DNA from: Streptosporangiaceae bacterium
Lineage (GTDB): Bacteria > Actinomycetota > Actinomycetes > Streptosporangiales > Streptosporangiaceae
Assembly: GCA_030041195.1 (NCBI GenBank)
Contig: JASHOI010000441.1
Span: 1-41,438, forward strand
Reading direction: 5' to 3'
Length of the DNA stretch: 41,438 nucleotides
Shown: in pieces, positions 11,539-19,689 of the stretch
Numbering within the stretch: position 1 is the first letter of the stretch
Layout: each line of letters begins with the position of its first letter
Notes under the pieces: generated by a model
Told to the model about the DNA's origin: nothing
Databases searched by the model: none
Seen by the model: the letters and a program-made list of their open reading frames with translations, nothing else
Program-made: the position numbers and the translations under genes

Positions 11539-12749
11539 CGAATAATTACGGGGATGGCGAGCCGCCGCGGAGCGCGCGAATACCCGCAGGCCGCGAGGCG
11601 CAACGTGAAGGGGATTTGCAGCGTCACATAGATGTTGGCGGTAACACCGACAGCCAAGCCGAACGGGACGCAGACCGGCCATATGGGGATAACCTCATGG
11701 GAGTCAACGTTCCGGAGGAGGACGGGGTGGAGCATCGCGTAGAGCCAAAGCTGTGGCTCACCGACGGAGCGGACGGGGGTGCCGCCCCCAATGACCCCGA
11801 GTCGGTGCAGTCGGCCGCAGCGGCCGCACCAGGCGACGCCAGCTCGCTGCCGGACCTGCCGCTGCCCAGTGACCCGGGGCCGCCCGGCAACTCAAACGGC
11901 ACGGTCGGGCAGGAGGTCCCCTACCCGGGCCAGGACATCCCGTATACCGGGCAGCAGATAGCGTTCGACCCCAACGGTGCGTCGGCCGAGCCCGCCGAGC
12001 TGGGGAACTCGTTCGGTTCCTCCGCCGCGCCGGACCCGTACGGCCTGGAGAACCAGTCGCGCGACGAGGGGCTCAGGATCCCGCCGTATCAGGCGCAGGT
12101 TCCAACGTCCCAGCTTCCCCCGCCGCCCCAGGTGCCGCCGTACCCGGCTCAGGTGCCGCCAGCGCCGGCCCCGGCGGCGGCCGCCGCGGCAGGGATGGCG
12201 GCCAAGGTCACCGCCCCGTTCGCGGCGCTGACCAGGCCCAAGACCAAGAAGCCGCCGCAGACCAAGAAGCCTCCCCGCGCGTCGCGGCCAGCGCCGCCAC
12301 CGCCCAGTCCTTCCGCGGTGCGGGAACGGGTCGCCGCGGCCACCAGGACCGGGAACGTGCCCAGGGGGACGGCCCCGACCCGCCGCGCCCAGCTGGTGCT
12401 GGCCAGGATCGAGCCCTGGTCGGTGATGAAGTTCAGCTTCATGGTGTCGCTTGTCGGCTGGGTCGTCCTGTTCGTCGCCGTCGCGGCGCTGTACTACGTC
12501 CTGAACAAGCTCGGCGTGTTCCACTCGATCCAGTCCACGATCACGGACGTGACCTCGAGCAAGGGATCCGCCGGAGCCGACGCCAACGGCCAGTGGTTCT
12601 CCGCCTCGCGGATCCTCGGCTACACGATGCTGGTCGGCGCCATAAACGTGGTCCTGATCACCGCCCTGGCCACCGTCGGAGCGGTGATCTACAACCTGGT
12701 CACGCACCTGGCCGGCGGCATCGAGGTCACGCTCAAGGAAACCGACTGA
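11535..12749 (+). CDS. DUF3566 membrane protein with long disordered N-terminus
   Basis: This protein follows gyrA in most actinobacteria and its function is unknown. Of 404 residues, about the first 295 are low-complexity: acidic and Gly/Asn-rich at first, then Pro/Gln/Ala/Lys-rich ([20 protein letters not shown], then [17 protein letters not shown]). The DUF3566 domain begins at [20 protein letters not shown]. It contains two hydrophobic helices, [20 protein letters not shown] and [20 protein letters not shown], and ends [11 protein letters not shown]. The long N-terminus is probably cytoplasmic and disordered. The GTG start overlaps the gyrA stop (GTGA), so translation is probably coupled. 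An internal ATG at 11697 is a less likely alternative start. Confidence 0.88.
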   Translation: MTNNYGDGEPPRSARIPAGREAQREGDLQRHIDVGGNTDSQAERDADRPYGDNLMGVNVPEEDGVEHRVEPKLWLTDGADGGAAPNDPESVQSAAAAAPGDASSLPDLPLPSDPGPPGNSNGTVGQEVPYPGQDIPYTGQQIAFDPNGASAEPAELGNSFGSSAAPDPYGLENQSRDEGLRIPPYQAQVPTSQLPPPPQVPPYPAQVPPAPAPAAAAAAGMAAKVTAPFAALTRPKTKKPPQTKKPPRASRPAPPPPSPSAVRERVAAATRTGNVPRGTAPTRRAQLVLARIEPWSVMKFSFMVSLVGWVVLFVAVAALYYVLNKLGVFHSIQSTITDVTSSKGSAGADANGQWFSASRILGYTMLVGAINVVLITALATVGAVIYNLVTHLAGGIEVTLKETD

Positions 12750-12821
12750 GCATCGAGTTCAGGCTTGCGGTAACCTAGCCCGGCGTACCCGTCATCTACG
12801 GTTGATCCGGGTGCCAGCCCG

Positions 12822-12895
12822 GGGCGTGTAGCTCAGTCGGTTAGAGCGCTTCCCTGATAAGGAAGAGGTCCGTGGTTCAAGTCCACGCACGCCCA
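12822..12895 (+). tRNA. tRNA-Ile (anticodon GAT)
   Basis: A complete 74-nt cloverleaf is visible. The acceptor stem GGGCGTG (12822-12828) pairs with CACGCCC (12888-12894), followed by discriminator A. The D-arm contains TAGCTCAGTCGGTTAGAGC. The anticodon stem CTTCC/GGAAG has loop CTGATAA with GAT at 12856-12858. The T-arm is GTGG-TTCAAGT-CCAC. The 3' CCA is not encoded. The position after gyrA-DUF3566 is the usual actinobacterial location, but no tRNA-Ala follows here. Confidence 0.97.
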
Positions 12896-12978
12896 CCCAG
12901 GTAGAAGGCCGCGGGGCAAACCCTGGACTGTGATCTTGCCCGGCAAGACCCGGCGCCTATCGGAGGACCAGTCGATCC

Positions 12979-13281
12979 CTACCGTTGTCGGCGTGGCCAG
13001 GTACCACGCGTCCGATGCCGGTAAGGCGCACGGTAGCTGAAGATCAGTTCTGCCAGAATCCCGACGGCCGCGCCCGGCGCAATGCCAGCCCAGCCCAGAA
13101 CCAGCCAGCCCGCCGCCGCGGGTGCGACCCAGAGCGGAATCCGCACCCGCCAGTACAAGTAGGCGTAACGCTCACGCCGTCTGCCACCTGGCAGCGTGAT
13201 CACCGAAGGGAACCGTAGCCAGCGCCGCCACCAATGGTTCCTTCCGCCCCATGTGAACAGTGAACCGTTCATCACATCCAT
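12979..13281 (-). CDS. Small hypothetical membrane protein
   Basis: I do not recognise this family. The 100-aa product is tryptophan-rich and basic at the N-terminus (GGRNHWWRRWLRFPSV, then GGRRRERYAYLYWRVRIP). Two hydrophobic stretches follow (LWVAPAAAGWLVLGWAGIAP and AAVGILAELIFSY), then a basic tail (RHRTRGTWPRRQR). That predicts a two-helix membrane protein with cytoplasmic ends. It starts at an ATG at 13281. A short 34-residue frame (13376-13272, same strand) overlaps the start and could be a leader, but it is too short to trust. It lies between the tRNA-Ile gene and a divergent small gene. Confidence 0.5.
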   Translation of the reverse strand: MDVMNGSLFTWGGRNHWWRRWLRFPSVITLPGGRRRERYAYLYWRVRIPLWVAPAAAGWLVLGWAGIAPGAAVGILAELIFSYRAPYRHRTRGTWPRRQR

Positions 13282-13456
13282 ACTGCAGCAAGATTTGGCG
13301 CCTGCCGCCGCCGTGAAGTCATTTCCGGTGTGGCGAAGATCAGCGCGTCATCGTCCAGGCCGACGAACCGGGCCATATGCCAGGAAAAGACTCTCCTGAC
13401 CGCTGTTAAGGCAGGCGCAGTATGGTGGTGTTTGCGACCCAGCGTATGGAGCCACG

Positions 13457-13750
13457 ATGCAGCCACTGGCCATGTATGTTCTTGCTTCAGGCGTCGCGAT
13501 GATCTTGGGTGTCTCGGCGACTCTTGTGGCAACCCGGCGCGACGTAAGGCGTCGTCGCAGTGCGATCAGCCGTTGGCATGTGCATGGGAGTATCCCGCTG
13601 GCTGCGGCTGCGCTGGCGATCGGCGCGATCTCGTTCAGCGGCGGGCAGTCGCCTGGCACGCACAAGGTCATTTACGTGATCGGCGCTACGCTGCTACTGG
13701 CTGCCTTGCTGTGTGCCACGGTCGGTGCAACTGCCGCCTCCCGGCGGTGA
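13457..13750 (+). CDS. Small hypothetical membrane protein
   Basis: The 97-aa product has an N-terminal hydrophobic helix (LAMYVLASGVAMILGVSATL), a basic segment (ATRRDVRRRRSAISRW), a second helix (IPLAAAALAIGAISFSG) and a third (VIYVIGATLLLAALLCATVG). It looks like a three-helix membrane protein of unknown function. The ATG at 13457 has GGAG five bases upstream. Its last 57 bases overlap the 3' end of the convergent MFS-Usp gene. The alternating hydrophobic and basic pattern supports a real gene, but no domain is recognised. Confidence 0.55.
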   Translation: MQPLAMYVLASGVAMILGVSATLVATRRDVRRRRSAISRWHVHGSIPLAAAALAIGAISFSGGQSPGTHKVIYVIGATLLLAALLCATVGATAASRR

Positions 13751-16048
13751 CAGGTCGCCAGCGGTCACTGACGGACCGGCTGAACGGCTTCTGACCTCGG
13801 CACGAGCAGGCCAGCGCCGACTGCAAAAAGACCTCTGATCAGGCCAGGGCAAGGGCACTAACCGCTGGGGCTCGCTGCCCGCGACCTGAGATCCGCCGGC
13901 CGCCGTCGGCCTCGAGTCCGACCCCGAGGCCGATGTCGGCGCTGAGGCCGAGTCCGGCTCCGGCGGATCCGGCGTGCGGCCATCACCTCTGCAGTGCACG
14001 ACCAGGACCGGCCGCTGCGAATGGGCGGCAACCTCCGAGGCGATGCTTCCGCCGATCCGGCCGCCCAGCCCGCCCTTCCGGTGGGTGCCGAGCACAATGA
14101 GGCTGGCCTCGTTGTCGTTGGCCGCGTTGATGATCACTTTTTCGGGGGGCGTGCCCTGGACCGCCAGCGGCTGGGCCCGGAACCCGGCCGCGTCGGCCAG
14201 CTCGGCTCCGTGCGCAGCGGTCTGCCCGGCGGCCACCTCGACGTCGCAGGGGCTGGCCGCGTCGAAGTCCGCCCCGGGCTCCGGCACGAATCCGACGCTG
14301 AACGGTCGCCAGACCGTGAGCACCAGCGCGCCGCGCCGCGCGGGCAGCTGGCGTCCGGCCTCGGCGATCGCGGCCTGGGCCATGGGTGACCCGTCGTAGG
14401 CGAACAGCACCGGGCCGATCGCCTCGCGTCGGCGGGCCGCGGGTCGGCGGGCCCTTCCGGCGGACGTGCTAACCAGCCGCTCGCTGCCGGACACGGCGGC
14501 CGCGGCGGCCGTCCGCGCCAGCGTGGGCAGGGTCGCGCCGGGCCGGAGCAGGGCCAGCAGCGGCGGAGACTCCCACGCCGTTTCCTGCCCGCCCATCCAT
14601 GTTGCCAGCGCCGGAGCCGCCGGCCGTACGCCGCCGAGCAGGTACAGCAGGACGGCGATCAAAGCCCCGCCGATCGAGATCCCAAAGCAGATCCACAGCA
14701 CGGTGTTCAGCGCCGGGGTGGGCAGGCCCGCCAGCGTGACCGCGAAATGCAGCAGGATCGGCACGATCAGGAACGCCGCCACGGCCCGCAGCAGCTCGAG
14801 GATGGCGAACACCCGCTGTATGGAAAGCGCACGCAGCGACAAGCCGGCCAGGAACAGCGCCGGGACCACCGAGGCGCCGATGCCGATGCCGACCAGCCCG
14901 GTGCCGATCAGGACCAGGTTGCTGGTCGGCGGGATCGTGGACCGGAGCACGAGCACCCCGGCGGCCAGGACCACCAGCCCAGTGAAGGCGTAATAGTGAA
15001 TCCAGCGCGTGCTGAACAAGGCCCCGAACACGAACGCCGTGATGATGGCCGCGGCCAGCTCCGGCAGGAAGCGCAACCCAAGCTGCAGCGGCGTGTAGTG
15101 CGGTGCGAGTATCGCCGCGGTGAGCCCGATCGCCGACGTCGCCGCGGCGGCGGCGCAGACGGCGATCACGATCCCGGTGACCGGGATCGTGCTGCTCAGC
15201 GCGCGCAGGGTAAGCAGCGGGTTACGGGCGTTGTACTCGTAGACCCACAAGGCCACGATCAGCGCCACGCCGATCAGCAGCGGGACGATCGCGACCGGGT
15301 CGAGGAACCGGTGGGAAGTCAGCTCCGCGGCACCCGAAAACGCCGCCACCGAGCCCGCCGCCGCCAGGCCGATGGCCACGAAGTCCCGGGGGGCGTTGCG
15401 GTCGGCCGGCGGGGCGTCCTGGAACGTCAGCAGCGACATCACCAGCGCGGCGAAGGCGATGCCGGCCACGATCCAGAACAGAGGCCGCCAGGCATGGAAC
15501 GAGGCCTGGACCCCGCCGACCAGCGGGCCCGCCGCGACCGCACCGAACACGCACAGGTCGATGATCACGGCCGTCGGGCGCAGCTTGGCCACCGAGAAGC
15601 CGAGGAACAGCGGCGGCGCCGCGGCGATGAGCAGCAGGCTCGTGCACAGGCCCTGCAGCACGTGGCCGACGATGAACATGGCCGGCCCCGTCGCCGCGGC
15701 GGCCAGCACCGAGCCGATCACCAGTACGGTGCCGTAGATCAGCAGCATCCGGCGTTGCGGCAAGTGCTGGGCGAACTGCACCGCCAGCACTGTGCCGACC
15801 GCGTAGCCCGCGTTGGCAAGGCCGAAACCCAGGCTTATCGTCTGCGCGCTGACGTGCAAGCTCGCCCCGATGATCGGCACGAGCGGCTGCAGGGCGGCCG
15901 ATAGGCCCAGGTACGGAATCAGGAACAGGGCGACCATCGCCGCGGTCGGGATATAGCGGCCGTGCAGCGGGCCGGGTCGTATCGGCTCGGAGAACTGCCC
16001 CTCAGCGCCGGGACTCTGCGGACTGGGAACCATCCGTACGCGAGCCAT
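13694..16048 (-). CDS. MFS transporter fused to a universal stress protein (UspA) domain
   Basis: The 784-aa product joins an MFS permease to a cytoplasmic Usp domain. Residues about 25-505 have roughly 12-14 hydrophobic helices in a drug/H+ antiporter-like arrangement (YIPTAAMVALFLIPYLGLSA at the first helix). The loop AGYAVGTVLAVQFAQHLPQR has the position of MFS motif A. Residues about 543-688 form a Usp fold: GPVLFAYDGSPMAQAAIAEA at the start and LIVLGTHRKGG...GRIGGS...RPVLVVH at the end. The ATP-loop pattern G-2x-G-9x-G-S is present except that the second glycine is Arg (GTHR). A 96-residue Pro/Ser/Asp-rich tail follows. The start at ATG 16048 (or ATG 16033) is chosen because upstream frame sequence is not permease-like. 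Substrate unknown; a stress-regulated exporter is inferred. Confidence 0.85.
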   Translation of the reverse strand: MARVRMVPSPQSPGAEGQFSEPIRPGPLHGRYIPTAAMVALFLIPYLGLSAALQPLVPIIGASLHVSAQTISLGFGLANAGYAVGTVLAVQFAQHLPQRRMLLIYGTVLVIGSVLAAAATGPAMFIVGHVLQGLCTSLLLIAAAPPLFLGFSVAKLRPTAVIIDLCVFGAVAAGPLVGGVQASFHAWRPLFWIVAGIAFAALVMSLLTFQDAPPADRNAPRDFVAIGLAAAGSVAAFSGAAELTSHRFLDPVAIVPLLIGVALIVALWVYEYNARNPLLTLRALSSTIPVTGIVIAVCAAAAATSAIGLTAAILAPHYTPLQLGLRFLPELAAAIITAFVFGALFSTRWIHYYAFTGLVVLAAGVLVLRSTIPPTSNLVLIGTGLVGIGIGASVVPALFLAGLSLRALSIQRVFAILELLRAVAAFLIVPILLHFAVTLAGLPTPALNTVLWICFGISIGGALIAVLLYLLGGVRPAAPALATWMGGQETAWESPPLLALLRPGATLPTLARTAAAAAVSGSERLVSTSAGRARRPAARRREAIGPVLFAYDGSPMAQAAIAEAGRQLPARRGALVLTVWRPFSVGFVPEPGADFDAASPCDVEVAAGQTAAHGAELADAAGFRAQPLAVQGTPPEKVIINAANDNEASLIVLGTHRKGGLGGRIGGSIASEVAAHSQRPVLVVHCRGDGRTPDPPEPDSASAPTSASGSDSRPTAAGGSQVAGSEPQRLVPLPWPDQRSFCSRRWPARAEVRSRSAGPSVTAGDLSPPGGGSCTDRGTQQGSQ

Positions 16049-16366
16049 CACCCGATGCTTGCCGGCCAAGGCCCGAGCCGAGCGGCCGGGCCGGCCGGCC
16101 GGGCGGAATCCGACGGTTGAGCGGAATGCTCCGAACGTCGCGTCCGAGCTCGGCAAGATCGGCAGATCAGCCGTTATTAGCGAACAGCCCGGCATTTGAC
16201 GCCACGAGCTGAGCGACCCACTACATGACCATGCATGCTCGTGACCCGCGCCAGATCCGAAGATGCGGTCCATGACGTCGGCCCGCCTGCGCCTGGACCA
16301 TCCAAAGTTCGAGATGTATCGTGTCTTCACGAACTCGGCCGTGACTACACCGGAGGAGTCTCACGC
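16049..16366. promoter_or_regulatory. Divergent intergenic region
   Basis: This 318-bp gap lies between the leftward MFS-Usp gene and the rightward membrane-protein gene, so both promoters should be here. No gene is convincing. An inverted repeat AGTTCG (16306-16311) / CGAACT (16330-16335) flanks a small hairpin TCGTG-TCTT-CACGA (16319-16332) about 35 bases before the next ATG, a possible operator or leader structure. A GC-only GGCCGG-type run lies near 16083-16105. Promoter elements could not be fixed by eye. Confidence 0.4.
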
Positions 16367-16792
16367 ATGAGCACGTCGCCACTTTCTCCTCAGGAGGTCC
16401 GGGCCGCCGCCGAGGCGCACAAGGAGCTTGGCCCCGAGTACAGCGACGCGGTGGTGGAGTCGTTCCTTGAGCGAGTCGACCGGGAAATCGCGGCACGCGT
16501 TGACGCCCGCCTCGCGCCTGCGCCCAGGGAACAGGGTGCGCAGCCGGCGCAGTCGAATGGCCGCCGCATGCTGCTGACCGGCGTGGCGATCGGCATCTTT
16601 GTCACCGGGATACCTTCGGTTCTGGTCGCCCAGGGCGCGGGTGGCGTCATCCCCCAGGATGAGACGAGCGTTCTCATCGTCCTCGCCGTCCTATGGGCGA
16701 TAGCAGTCGCCGTCGGAGCGTTCGCGCGCCCGGTCAGTCGATACATCCGCAAGGAACACGACGTTCGCCAAACCCGACGGCAGGCCCCGTGA
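16367..16792 (+). CDS. Hypothetical membrane protein with two C-terminal helices
   Basis: The 141-aa product begins MSTSPLSPQEVRAAAEAHKE and has an amphipathic, acidic N-terminal half (EYSDAVVESFLERVDREIAA) of a type frequent in actinobacterial small integral membrane proteins. Two hydrophobic helices follow (MLLTGVAIGIFVTGIPSVLV and SVLIVLAVLWAIAVAVGAFA), then a basic tail (RYIRKEHDVRQTRRQAP). The ATG at 16367 has a perfect GGAGGAG eight bases upstream, which decides against the upstream in-frame extension. The N-terminal segment may form a coiled coil facing the cytoplasm. Function unknown. Confidence 0.8.
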   Translation: MSTSPLSPQEVRAAAEAHKELGPEYSDAVVESFLERVDREIAARVDARLAPAPREQGAQPAQSNGRRMLLTGVAIGIFVTGIPSVLVAQGAGGVIPQDETSVLIVLAVLWAIAVAVGAFARPVSRYIRKEHDVRQTRRQAP

Positions 16793-17027
16793 GGCTGCCG
16801 CCTGGGCCCTGACCCGAGCCGTCCCAGAACCGGAACCCGTAGCTGTGCCACCGCGCCCCGCGTTTCCGCTACGTCCCGCGCAATTGCGTGCGAAATCTCC
16901 GGCATGTGGCTGGCCGGGGGTGAGCCTCCGCGGTCACGGGTGAACGGCTGCGATTAGTTTGCCGGTCATTCGCCGTCTTTATTCATGGCGTGGACAGCGT
17001 GCGCTGCCAGACGACGCGGAGGCGATC

Positions 17028-17804
17028 ATGGTTGGTGAGTCGTGGAACGAGCGGGGACCAGTGGCCGAGAGTGCCGCACCGATTCCTGAGGTGACCGACC
17101 GAGCCACCTGGCAGGGGCAGCTGGACGAGCTCCTGGTACGGGAGAAGGCGCACACCCGGGAAGGTGATGCGATCGCCGTGGCCCGGCGGCGGCTGCCCAT
17201 GGTCGAGGTTGATCCGTCGATCCCGGTGACCGGCGAGCACGGCCAGGTCCCGCTGGCAGAGGTGTTCCAGGGCCGCCGCCAGCTGATCGTCTACTACCAC
17301 ATGTGGCATACCGGCAAGCCAGCGCAGGACCAGTGCTCGGGATGCACGTTCTGCAACGGACAGGTCAGCGACCTGTCCTACCTGCACTCGCGCGACGTCA
17401 CGTTCGCCACGTTCTCCGAAGGACCATACGAGGAGAGTGCCCGCTACCGCGAGTTCATGGGTTATCCGATGCCCTGGTATTCAGTGGAGCCCTCGGGCGA
17501 GGCGCTGGTCGCCGGGCGCGGGTACGGCATGATCGTCTGCTACTTGCGTGACGGCGAGAGGGTGTTCGAGACCTACTGGACCACCGGCCGGGCCACGGAG
17601 GCAATGGGGTCGGTGTACGGCTTGCTCGACATGACCGTGTACGGCCGTCAGGAGACCTTCGAGGAGTCCCCGCCCGGCTGGCCTCAGTTCTGGCGGAACA
17701 CCGGCGAGCAGTGGCGCGTCAACGGGCGCCCCACTCCACAGTGGGAGCGGCTCGCGGCCGGGCAGTCGGACGAGCTCGGCGTCAGCAGGGTCGAGTCGCG
17801 GTGA
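17028..17804 (+). CDS. DUF899 thioredoxin-like protein
   Basis: DUF899 proteins are thioredoxin-fold proteins of undetermined biochemical role. The 258-aa product shows the family pattern: EKAHTREGDAIAVARRRLPM, LAEVFQGRRQLIVYYHMWHT, the cysteine cluster CSGCTFCNGQVSDLSYLHSR, DVTFATFSEGPYEE and the C-terminal VYGLLDMTVYGRQE with PQFWRN. The CxxCxxC arrangement is where a redox centre would lie in the fold, but no activity is proven. The ATG at 17028, with GGAGG seven bases upstream, is chosen over an in-frame start at 16959. The last 23 bases overlap the convergent phosphotransferase gene. Confidence 0.88.
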   Translation: MVGESWNERGPVAESAAPIPEVTDRATWQGQLDELLVREKAHTREGDAIAVARRRLPMVEVDPSIPVTGEHGQVPLAEVFQGRRQLIVYYHMWHTGKPAQDQCSGCTFCNGQVSDLSYLHSRDVTFATFSEGPYEESARYREFMGYPMPWYSVEPSGEALVAGRGYGMIVCYLRDGERVFETYWTTGRATEAMGSVYGLLDMTVYGRQETFEESPPGWPQFWRNTGEQWRVNGRPTPQWERLAAGQSDELGVSRVESR

Positions 17805-18702
17805 GGCGTTGCAGTGCTGCGGCCGCCGGCGGTCCCCACGTCGCTTTTCCACCGGCGCGGCCGTGGACTCCGGCATCGCCAATGAGCAGGCAGACGAGGG
17901 CCTTATCGAGCGCCCAGCCGCGAGCGCGGCGCAGGGTCGCTGCATCTGCAGCCGGTGAGTAGCTCTGGTAAAAGCGGTCGATGACTCCATCGGGCAGAAG
18001 CATCCAGCAGGCAGCCAGGTCACAGGCCGGGTCCCCGGCGCACACGTCACCAAAATCGACCACGCCGCAGAAATTGCCGTCTGTTGTCAGGACGTTCGCC
18101 GGGTGCAAGTCCGCGTGCAGCCACAGCGCCGGACCTGCCCAGTCAGGCGCCGCCAGCGCATCATCCCAGACCTCGCGCACGGCATCCGGGTCGGGAATCA
18201 GCCCGCGATCGGTTGTCTCCTTGAGGAAATGCGCGAAGCCTTCGGCGATATCGGCCAGCGGGCCACCTCGCCGGTGCCGGCCAGCGGGCGCGTCGCCCGG
18301 CGCGGGCTGATGCATCGCTGCCAGGAAAGCCGCCAACGTATCGGCTGCCTCGGCGCCGCGCGTCGCAGGGGCACGGTCAGCGGATTCACCGGCAACCCAG
18401 GTAGTGACGATCCAAGGGTGTGGGAACCGCTCGGACGGCTGGCCAAGACGCTGCGGAACAGGTATCTGCAACGGGAGGCGCGGTGCCATGGCAGGCAGCA
18501 GGGCGTGCTCCTTGAGGAGCATCTCGCCCGCGTGCTTGTTGGTCCACGGCAGCCGGACCGCAAGGTCGTCGCCGAGCCGCCACATCTGATTGTCCCAGCC
18601 CCGAGCGCCAAACGTCACCGGCAAGTCGGCCAGGTCGGGGTGCTGTTCACGGAGCAACTGTGCAATCAGATCCGCGGTGATCTCATTTTCAGTGTCGCTC
18701 AC
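17782..18702 (-). CDS. Aminoglycoside phosphotransferase-family kinase
   Basis: This is a small-molecule kinase of the APH/choline-kinase fold. The 306-aa product has the N-lobe ATP-site region (WDNQMWRLGDDLAVRLPWTN) and a hinge with PHPWIVTTWVAGE. The catalytic loop is LHADLHPANVL (HxDxxxxN) and the metal-binding VVDFGDVCAGDPACDLA follows. These residues predict active phosphotransfer. The substrate is unknown: many such genes do not confer antibiotic resistance, so a resistance role is not claimed. The start is the GTG at 18702 (MSDTENEITADLIAQ). It is convergent with, and overlaps by 23 bases, the DUF899 gene. Confidence 0.88.
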   Translation of the reverse strand: MSDTENEITADLIAQLLREQHPDLADLPVTFGARGWDNQMWRLGDDLAVRLPWTNKHAGEMLLKEHALLPAMAPRLPLQIPVPQRLGQPSERFPHPWIVTTWVAGESADRAPATRGAEAADTLAAFLAAMHQPAPGDAPAGRHRRGGPLADIAEGFAHFLKETTDRGLIPDPDAVREVWDDALAAPDWAGPALWLHADLHPANVLTTDGNFCGVVDFGDVCAGDPACDLAACWMLLPDGVIDRFYQSYSPAADAATLRRARGWALDKALVCLLIGDAGVHGRAGGKATWGPPAAAALQRLTATRPC

Positions 18703-18787
18703 AGAGCAACCGTAGCCGTGAATTCAGGTCCTTCCAGCCATCCAGCAGCACCAGCCCGACCGGTCCGGTGACGCTCGGCTGAATTCA

Positions 18788-19018
18788 GTGGATTTCGGCC
18801 TGGACCACCGGACCACAAGGGATATGCCCCGGGCGCTGATCTGGCTGGTGGTGCTCGTGGCGTGGTGCGGGCCGATCGCGACCGTGTTTGCTCTCATGTC
18901 GTACCTGATCGCGATCGGAGTGCTGGTCATCTTGGGTGCGGTGACAGGCCTCGTGTGGCAAGAGCGAGGCCCGTCGTTCCGGGCTGCCTTCAGGAAGCCG
19001 CGGCCGAATCGGAATTGA
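18788..19018 (+). CDS. Short hypothetical membrane protein
   Basis: The 76-aa product has one long or two short hydrophobic helices (ALIWLVVLVAWCGPIATVFA, then SYLIAIGVLVILGAVTGLVW) and a basic C-terminus (FRKPRPNRN). No family is recognised. The start is uncertain: GTG 18788 lacks a good ribosome binding site, and ATG 18824 gives MPRALIWLVVLVAW with AAGGGAT too close. The hydrophobic pattern and GC-rich third positions favour a real gene, moderately. Confidence 0.45.
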   Translation: MDFGLDHRTTRDMPRALIWLVVLVAWCGPIATVFALMSYLIAIGVLVILGAVTGLVWQERGPSFRAAFRKPRPNRN

Positions 19019-19122
19019 AACGGATCCGCATCATCCCTAGCCGGGGGGGAAAGCCCTGGAGGTAGGCGGTTACGGTTGCGCCCGAGCTCGGTTGCAAAAG
19101 GTGACCTGGAAGAGAGGGCGGG

Positions 19123-19560
19123 ATGGATAACGACATCCGGGCGGCCGTGTACCTGGAGCTAGACGCCGACCCGCTCATCGATGCGGACAACATCGAGGTC
19201 GACGTCGTCAACGGCGAGGTGTCGCTCAACGGCTCGGTGATGAGCCAGGAGCAGCGCTCGGAAGCGGCTGCGGTGGCGCAGCGGGTGGGCGACGTGACTG
19301 TGGTGCACAATCTCCTGAGCGTCGCACCACCGTCCTCCGACTATGGGGATGACGCTGCCCTGGCCCAACTGGTGAACGATGCGCTCGCGGCAAACCAGGC
19401 CGTACCGGGTGGTGTCCGGGCGACCGCCCGCGAGGGCGATGTCTGCCTGACCGGCATGGTGGGCGACAGCGCTGAGCGGGTTGCCGCCGAAGACGCAGCG
19501 GCGGGCGTGGCCGGGGTGCTCAGCATCACCAACCAGATCGAGGTCCAAGGCGACGTGTGA
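19123..19560 (+). CDS. Two-BON-domain protein
   Basis: BON domains are about 60-residue alpha/beta modules thought to bind membranes or phospholipids, often in stress-related proteins. The 145-aa product has two copies. Residues about 3-68 run from IRAAVYLELDADPLIDADNI through VSLNGSVMSQEQRSEAAAVA. Residues about 78-143 include LAQLVNDALAANQAVPGGVR, VCLTGMVGDSAERVAAEDAA and GVLSITNQIEV. No signal peptide is visible, so it is probably cytoplasmic, unlike OsmY. The ATG at 19123 is preceded by a purine-rich GGAAGAGAGGG. Its final codons form the first unit of the tandem repeat that follows. Confidence 0.85.
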   Translation: MDNDIRAAVYLELDADPLIDADNIEVDVVNGEVSLNGSVMSQEQRSEAAAVAQRVGDVTVVHNLLSVAPPSSDYGDDAALAQLVNDALAANQAVPGGVRATAREGDVCLTGMVGDSAERVAAEDAAAGVAGVLSITNQIEVQGDV

Positions 19561-19669
19561 GTGGATCGGTCCGGGGCGACGCGTGAGTGGATCGGTCCGG
19601 GGCGACGCGTGAGTTGATCGGTCCGGGGCGACGCCTGAATAGATCGGGTCCCGGGCGACGCGTGAGTGG
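19549..19669. repeat. 26-bp tandem repeat, about 4.5 copies
   Basis: Head-to-tail units occur at 19549-19574, 19575-19600, 19601-19626 and 19627-19654 (28 bp), plus a 15-bp partial at 19655-19669. The unit starts GGCGACGCGTGAGTGG and ends ATCGGTCCGG. Units 1-3 differ by one or two bases; unit 4 carries several changes. The first unit contains the last codons and stop of the BON gene. The array lies between convergent genes, ending 20 bases before the neighbour's stop. Units are contiguous with no spacers, so it is not a CRISPR. Confidence 0.9.
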
Positions 19670-19689
19670 CGCGATGACCGCGACGTCGG

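Noticed and set aside
12896..12978. tRNA-Ala following tRNA-Ile
   Set aside because: No second cloverleaf can be drawn in the 83 bases after tRNA-Ile.
13272..13376. 34-aa minus-strand frame starting MARFVGLDDDALIF
   Set aside because: The start of the frame looks protein-like, but it is too short and overlaps the next gene's start; no ribosome binding site is well placed.
19549..19669. CRISPR array
   Set aside because: Units are contiguous with no unique spacers and there are no cas genes.
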